From positions 1,046,572 to 1,110,571 of the forward strand of contig NW_017265142.1 in assembly GCF_001638985.1 (NCBI RefSeq): DNA of 64,000 nt, in the 5' to 3' direction. Both the position numbers and the translations under genes were made by a program. Positions within the stretch are counted from its first letter, which is position 1; every line of letters starts with the position of its first letter. Source of the stretch: Phycomyces blakesleeanus NRRL 1555(-). Taxonomy: Eukaryota > Mucoromycota > Mucoromycetes > Mucorales > Phycomycetaceae. Shown piece by piece: positions 59,191-64,000 of the stretch. Below the pieces are notes generated by a model. The model had not been told where the DNA came from. It made no database searches and was given only the letters and a program-made list of their open reading frames with translations.

Positions 59191-61429
59191 CGTGTCGGAA
59201 ACCAAGGACCACCAAAAGGAAACCAGGAGGAAGAGGAGGGATAACAGGAAATAGGGAATTGTATCGATTTTTGTATGAAAAAAAGGGGATGGCGCACTGA
59301 CAAGTGTTGCGTTGGTGTGGTGCAACTTTGTCAGAAAAATAATAAATGAAAATATAGTTGCCAGCGAGTTCAGAAGGCAAATATATAGAGAGATAGAGAC
59401 GAATTACTGTGATAATGCTCGGGTCTATCCAACGGTAAGGAGATATAGTAAAATGTGTATAGAAAGGACAAATATAACAAGAAGTATGCTTATAACTATC
59501 GCGAAGAGTTGTTATAAGTCAGTGACGATGAAATAAATGTATAAACAAAAGTAAAATAAAGGATTTGATCAATAAAATAAAGATAGATAAGGATTCTGTT
59601 TTATTATTGCTTCATCTGAAGACTTTTATATGTGAACAATCTATACTACTTTGTTATAAAGCTCTATTAAAGCAGTACCAATGATGAAATAAAATGCACA
59701 AGGGTATGCCTTGTGCAAGGGGATTGAAGGAAATCCTGCAAAGAGCGCCATACTTCTTTGCAGGATATTCGTGGTCTGAGCGGAACCAAAAGAACACACA
59801 CCGTGTCAGCAGCACGGAAGGCGTAAACTGCCTATTTTGGGCAAATCAAACCAAATTCATATGAAAATCAAAGAGTTTTATGTTTTCGGTAAAAGCTTTA
59901 TATTTTTTATTACGTATTATTAACAAAGACCTCTTGGTATTGCCTAATAGATATATTAAATAGTACCAAGACCGAATACATTTGAGTATTAATTTGCTTT
60001 AGATAACCTCTATATGTCTTTGGGGAAAATATTTCTATATCTTTATACTCACACTACTGATGATCATTATAATTTTTAAAAACTAACAAGCAAATAAAGA
60101 AAACATTGTCAGCCTTCTAAACACATTTTGTTCACTTTCACTTAACAGAACAGCTCGAAATGCATAGGCATATAAAATAATCATTATTGAGAGAAAACTA
60201 GTATATGTTTATTAAATTAGTTGGTGTTTTACCAGTTCTCAAAGGGGACTTTTTTTTTTATTTTACTTGAGCTCTGCAAGTTTACATATACATGCAATAT
60301 CCTTTGGAGACGAAAGACACAGTTTATCTTACTTATGATCGACTGAAATACTATTATTATAGAATATATTTACATATCTTAGCTAACACATAGTACTCTT
60401 TATAGAATTTTCTTTGATAGTAAATCTGGACTATATATTTATGAGATAGTGACAGTATAATTAAAATAAAGTAAGTGGTAAAACATGTCTTTTAGACACT
60501 GCAATACACGTACATTTTTGGAGTGTATATCTCATTGAAACAATATTAAAATTATTCAAAGCTTTCTTGTTAAAAGCAGAGCACCATAAATAATTTAGGA
60601 CTACCATTATCCTCCGGTAGTATTCGTGTTCCTCTTCTCACCATCTCACACATATATGTATCTATTCAAAATACTCTCCAGTGAGTTTCAACAAAAGCAC
60701 TGTTTTGGATAACCATATTTTATTTAGAGGATACTATGCTTGTTATTGCGCAAGCCAATACAGTTCTCACAATGATGGGTTTTCTTCAAAGTCTTATTAA
60801 ACACTTTATGTAATCGACTTTTTGTATAGTCAAGCCACATCTGTCTTTTTTCTCTTTCCCTCAAGTACACTATGGTTAAAATCTATCTATCTTTTAATAA
60901 CAAATGCATAAAAATAAATAGCGTATATGTAGAATGAATACGTATACCCCTTCCTATTGAATGCCTAGGTATCCCGGTTTTAGTTATCTAGTTAACCCGG
61001 CTCTTACTCTAAGTCTATGACAGATATGTGCACACAAGTACGCTCTCACTGCGTCTATTGACATAACTACGCTAGTGTCGACATATTTTTGCGCCAGTGC
61101 CTTGGCTAGTTCCTTTTTGCGCGCACTATTCTAACCAGACCAATAATCTAGAAACTATGGACTGGCTATCAGGGTATATACTTTGCAACGTTGCTGGATT
61201 AACTGGTAATTACTCTACACGATACGCTTAAAATTGAAGGAAATGGTTGTCTGGGAAGTGTTGTTCTTTATTGAACAAACCAATCCACTTTCTCTCTCCC
61301 TCATTCTCAAACTAAATTTTTGTTCTAATAAATATTGATATATATATTGGATTATGTGTAAAAGACTTTTTTTTTATATACTATATTATTTTTAAATAAA
61401 TATTCTGAGGTATAATTAATGGCGTTACA
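59191..61429. other. Gene-poor stretch, probable transposon flank
   Basis: No supported gene. The minus-strand frame 59380-59096 opens with TTG and has no internal ATG, so it may only be the upstream exon of the module array. Three hairpins lie at 59695-59817. The part 60950-61200 has balanced composition and may be the worn 3' end of the Helitron to its right. Confidence 0.4.
59695..59817. repeat. Cluster of three perfect short hairpins
   Basis: Stem 1: TGCACAAGG pairs with CCTTGTGCA (59695-59717). Stem 2: ATCCTGCAAAG pairs with CTTTGCAGGAT, 11 bp (59733-59766). Stem 3: CCGTG pairs with CACGG (59801-59817). No open frame covers them. They could mark a terminator or a transposon end. Confidence 0.7.
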
Positions 61430-63640
61430 TGTGTTGAGAATTAGTTTGATCGCTGATAATTTTCTTACTCGGGAGAGAGCAACATAGAGCTAAAAATGTA
61501 CAAATGGAGGTGAGGGAAGACATAACCCAATATTGGCAAATGCCTGCCCCTGTGCTTTGTTGCTAGTCATTACAAATTCAAGACTTACTGGGAACTGACA
61601 ACGCTAGCAGTTCATCATGGCTAAAAACTTGGAAGGATCACTTCCTTACCCATATTGTGCCTTATTATTAGAGTAGCTTTGATTACGAAACAGCAAAGAT
61701 AATTGTATTTTAGCCCTGTACCATTGCACAGGTCGTTATTTAGATCTATTTTTCTTAAAAGCATAACTGGCCATCCTGGCTTGAGTATCAAATTGTGAGG
61801 AGGTAGTGATCCAGGGTTGGTTGTTTTCAAAACTTTAATTAGATATGCGAGTTAATAATCCTCGCTTAAACCGTGATCGATGCTTTTAAACTCGTATACT
61901 TGTTTGGGAAAATTTATCAAGAATAATTTTGTTTACCTTTTGTGCATTAAAGTCTTTTTTTTTTGGAATGAGGTTGGCTCACCACATTAGAAAGCCAGTA
62001 TATGTAGCATTTGCTACTATATCAAAAAAAAACAATTGCGTTGGTATGGCCGTTTAAGTTGGTACCACAAATGGATATTTCATTAGGAATAGCTACTGTG
62101 TCTGGACCTCCAGCCATAAGCTTATTCTTATTACCAGCTCGCAAAAGAAAGTTTTTGGGATCTTCAAGTTTTCTTCTAATCTCAGGGTTGCTTGCTTTTA
62201 CAATCATCATATTGGTATATACATGTAGTGTATTTACAAAAGCCTAATCATGCGTTCTACTGATGTATTGGGCAACGGTTTGGGATTTCGACGTCCTTGG
62301 ATTGGCATGAGGAGCTTGTTGATAATTTTCTTCAAAGACAAAAAAGAATCCACTACATGGAACATTCACAAGTACAGGGTTGACTGCCTTAATTGTATCT
62401 TGAATCCGACAATTTACTGCACTGGAAATATATTTATTGACCATTGAGACTTCACCCCAGACTATTAATTCCGTTCTGCGTAGAAATTGTGCGACTTGAG
62501 AGCTGGCAAAGATAGAGCACATGGAGTTCATGTCAACATTAATTGGAATCTTAAATCAAAGACGTGCTGTACGACCACTATCTAATAATAGGGCAGCAAT
62601 TCCACTGGTTGCAACAGCAAGAGAAATTTTTTGTTGCTGTCGTACTTTCTGGAAAAGAACATTACATACAAAGATATTTCCTGTGCCACCTGGTCTATTC
62701 ACAAAGTATAGTCTTGCTCCAAGTTGACTTCCATGCATTGCTTTCATAATAGAATTGTATAATGCTTGTTGGGAGCCATTGAAGTAAGGCTGATCTGGGT
62801 GGGACAAAATATACGCTTTATTGCATAGATCTTCTTGTTCTTGGATAAGTTTTCTTGACACTTGGCGATGTGTAGTCTGACCTGATGTTTCTGGTAAATG
62901 TGGAAGAGTAGGTCAACTAAATGATGCAATTGAAACAGGATTTGTCGAAAGATGATTCTCAATGTCTCACAGACACCTGTAATACATACCTTGAGATGGT
63001 TCAAGGGATTTATTATATTGACTTATTATTTCTGAGTGGAGATAATATTCAGCTAGAGAAGATCGATATCTAACCCTTACAATACCAAGAGAACAGCAAA
63101 TGAGTGCCGTAGATTAGATGGTAATTGATAGGCTGTTACCTCTTCTAGACAAGATTTTTCACTCACCGTAATTATTAAATAAACGCAAGGCATGGCAAGC
63201 AGCTTGGTTTATATTGTATTCTTGACCTTCTACAGTGCGGATATTTTTGGAACTTGTAGCACCGGGAACATTACATAGCAGTAGTCTAAAAAAATGAACT
63301 CTCTGTATCCCTTGGTGAGACAAAGTATATTCTTCCGATTATTTTTTTCTTCTTTGACATAAATTCTAGATTTTGGATCGTTTGTTCCAAGCAGAGTGCT
63401 CAGGAAATCCACCATAAGTATAGTGCTGTTAGTTCAGATGGGAAGAATTATAGTGAGCTTTTGTTGTCAATGTAATCCTACCCCCTCCATAGAAACATAC
63501 GGGCTCATTATTCTCAAGATTGATTGCTAGTCTTTGATGAGATGGATGTTTTTTGATGTAATTGGTTTGAAAATATTTTTTAGTATGATTCTGAGGCGGA
63601 AACATATTAGGAATTAAGGGATTTAGTTATCTCATTAATT
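61430..63640 (-). mobile_element. Helitron relic: PIF1-like helicase region, degenerate
   Basis: Minus-strand fragments in several frames follow the Helitron Rep/helicase order: 'YGGFPEHSAWN' (about 63420), 'RLLLCNVPGATSSKNIRTVE' (about 63270-63210), 'SQQALYNSIMKAMHG', Walker A degenerate 'NRPGGTGNIFVCNVL' (normally PGGTGKT), 'ISLAVATSGIAALLLDSGRT', Walker B region 'TELIVWGEVSMVNK' (normally WDEA), 'GWPVMLLRKIDLNNDLCNGT', and the C-terminal 'SNKAQGQAFANIGLCLP' with 'ALCCSLPSK' in place of 'LYVALSRV'. The GTGN and WGE changes remove catalytic Lys and Asp, and frameshifts separate blocks, so it is dead. The nuclease (Rep) part would lie beyond the right edge. Ends (5' TC, 3' CTRR hairpin) were not identified. 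Confidence 0.85.
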
Positions 63641-64000
63641 CGCTGCTGTTGTTGACCCAAAGATACTGAGTGGGTCGTTGAATAGAAAACATTGCACGAT
63701 AATGTTACTTATATACATATTTCTATAGATATTTTATGTAGACATTGTATTTTAAACAAATATTTGTTGCTTGGCACAACTCATCAATTATCCGGATCAA
63801 CGTTAGTTTTGGATATTGATTGATTATTCACAAGCTTTTTATTTACAATGTTCTATGCTTTTTTTAATATATGTATATATTGGAGGTATCGATGTATAAA
63901 CTAAAATATTTAATTATTAAAATAAATAAATAAATAGATAGATAACGTTGGCTCCCAACCAAGAAAGGTCGTTAGATAGTCTGTAATAACAGCAAGCTCT
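63641..64000. other. Right edge, no gene recognised
   Basis: AT-rich DNA adjoining the Helitron relic. No frame or RNA supported. Confidence 0.4.

Overview
This is a nuclear window from a filamentous fungus, most likely an early-diverging Mucoromycota (Mucorales-like) species. The basis is: AT-rich intergenic DNA full of T, AT and AAT tracts; genes broken by many short spliceosomal introns (about 60-110 nt, donors mostly GTAAGT or GTATGT, branch points like TACTAAC); a Zn2Cys6 regulator; a Mei2-type RNA-binding protein; and relics of MULE, Tc1/mariner and Helitron transposons. The genus assignment is inference. I rebuilt exon structures by hand; for most genes the exon lengths add up to one continuous frame, and the exceptions are stated.

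Layout. 0.6-2.0 kb: decayed MULE transposase (-). 2.5-4.9 kb: mitochondrial prolyl-tRNA synthetase (+). 5.4-8.4 kb: Zn2Cys6 transcription factor (+). 8.8-11.3 kb: Mei2-like protein (+). 11.8-16.0 kb: a single-pass membrane protein and a coiled-coil protein, both unrecognised (-). 16.9-17.9 kb: eIF3j (-), divergent from a RUS/DUF647 protein (+, 18.4-20.5 kb), which converges on CSN4 (-, 20.6-22.2 kb). 22.9-25.2 kb: DNA primase catalytic subunit (-), divergent from dihydrofolate synthase (+, 25.9-27.3 kb), which converges on the DEAD-box helicase Dbp9 (-, 27.5-29.8 kb). 30-34 kb: gene-poor, with a MITE and a FAR1/MULE-type zinc-finger ORF. 34.5-39.4 kb: complex I 21 kDa subunit, AlaX-type alanyl-tRNA editing protein and a YeiH/UPF0324 transporter-like protein (all -). 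40.1-41.9 kb: Ser/Thr kinase (+). 42-52 kb: very gene-poor, holding a second MITE and two tiny intron-containing genes, COX7-type cytochrome oxidase subunit and the small subunit of serine palmitoyltransferase. 52.5-55.2 kb: two convergent small membrane proteins, the first broken. 55.9-64 kb: transposon-rich, with a Tc1 relic, a pogo-like MITE, a tandem array of exon-intron modules without an open frame, a run of hairpins and a Helitron helicase relic.

The left 42 kb is ordinary housekeeping content: translation (ProRS, eIF3j, AlaX), DNA and folate synthesis (PRI1, FOL3), ribosome biogenesis (DBP9), respiration (complex I) and protein turnover (CSN4). Most likely novel: the 58.5-59.2 kb exon-intron array, in which intron plus exon has been duplicated with splice signals intact; recurrent GC-AG introns sharing the donor AG|GCAAGT; a stop-free 84-nt intron candidate in mei2; and a possible family of membrane proteins sharing a Cys motif.
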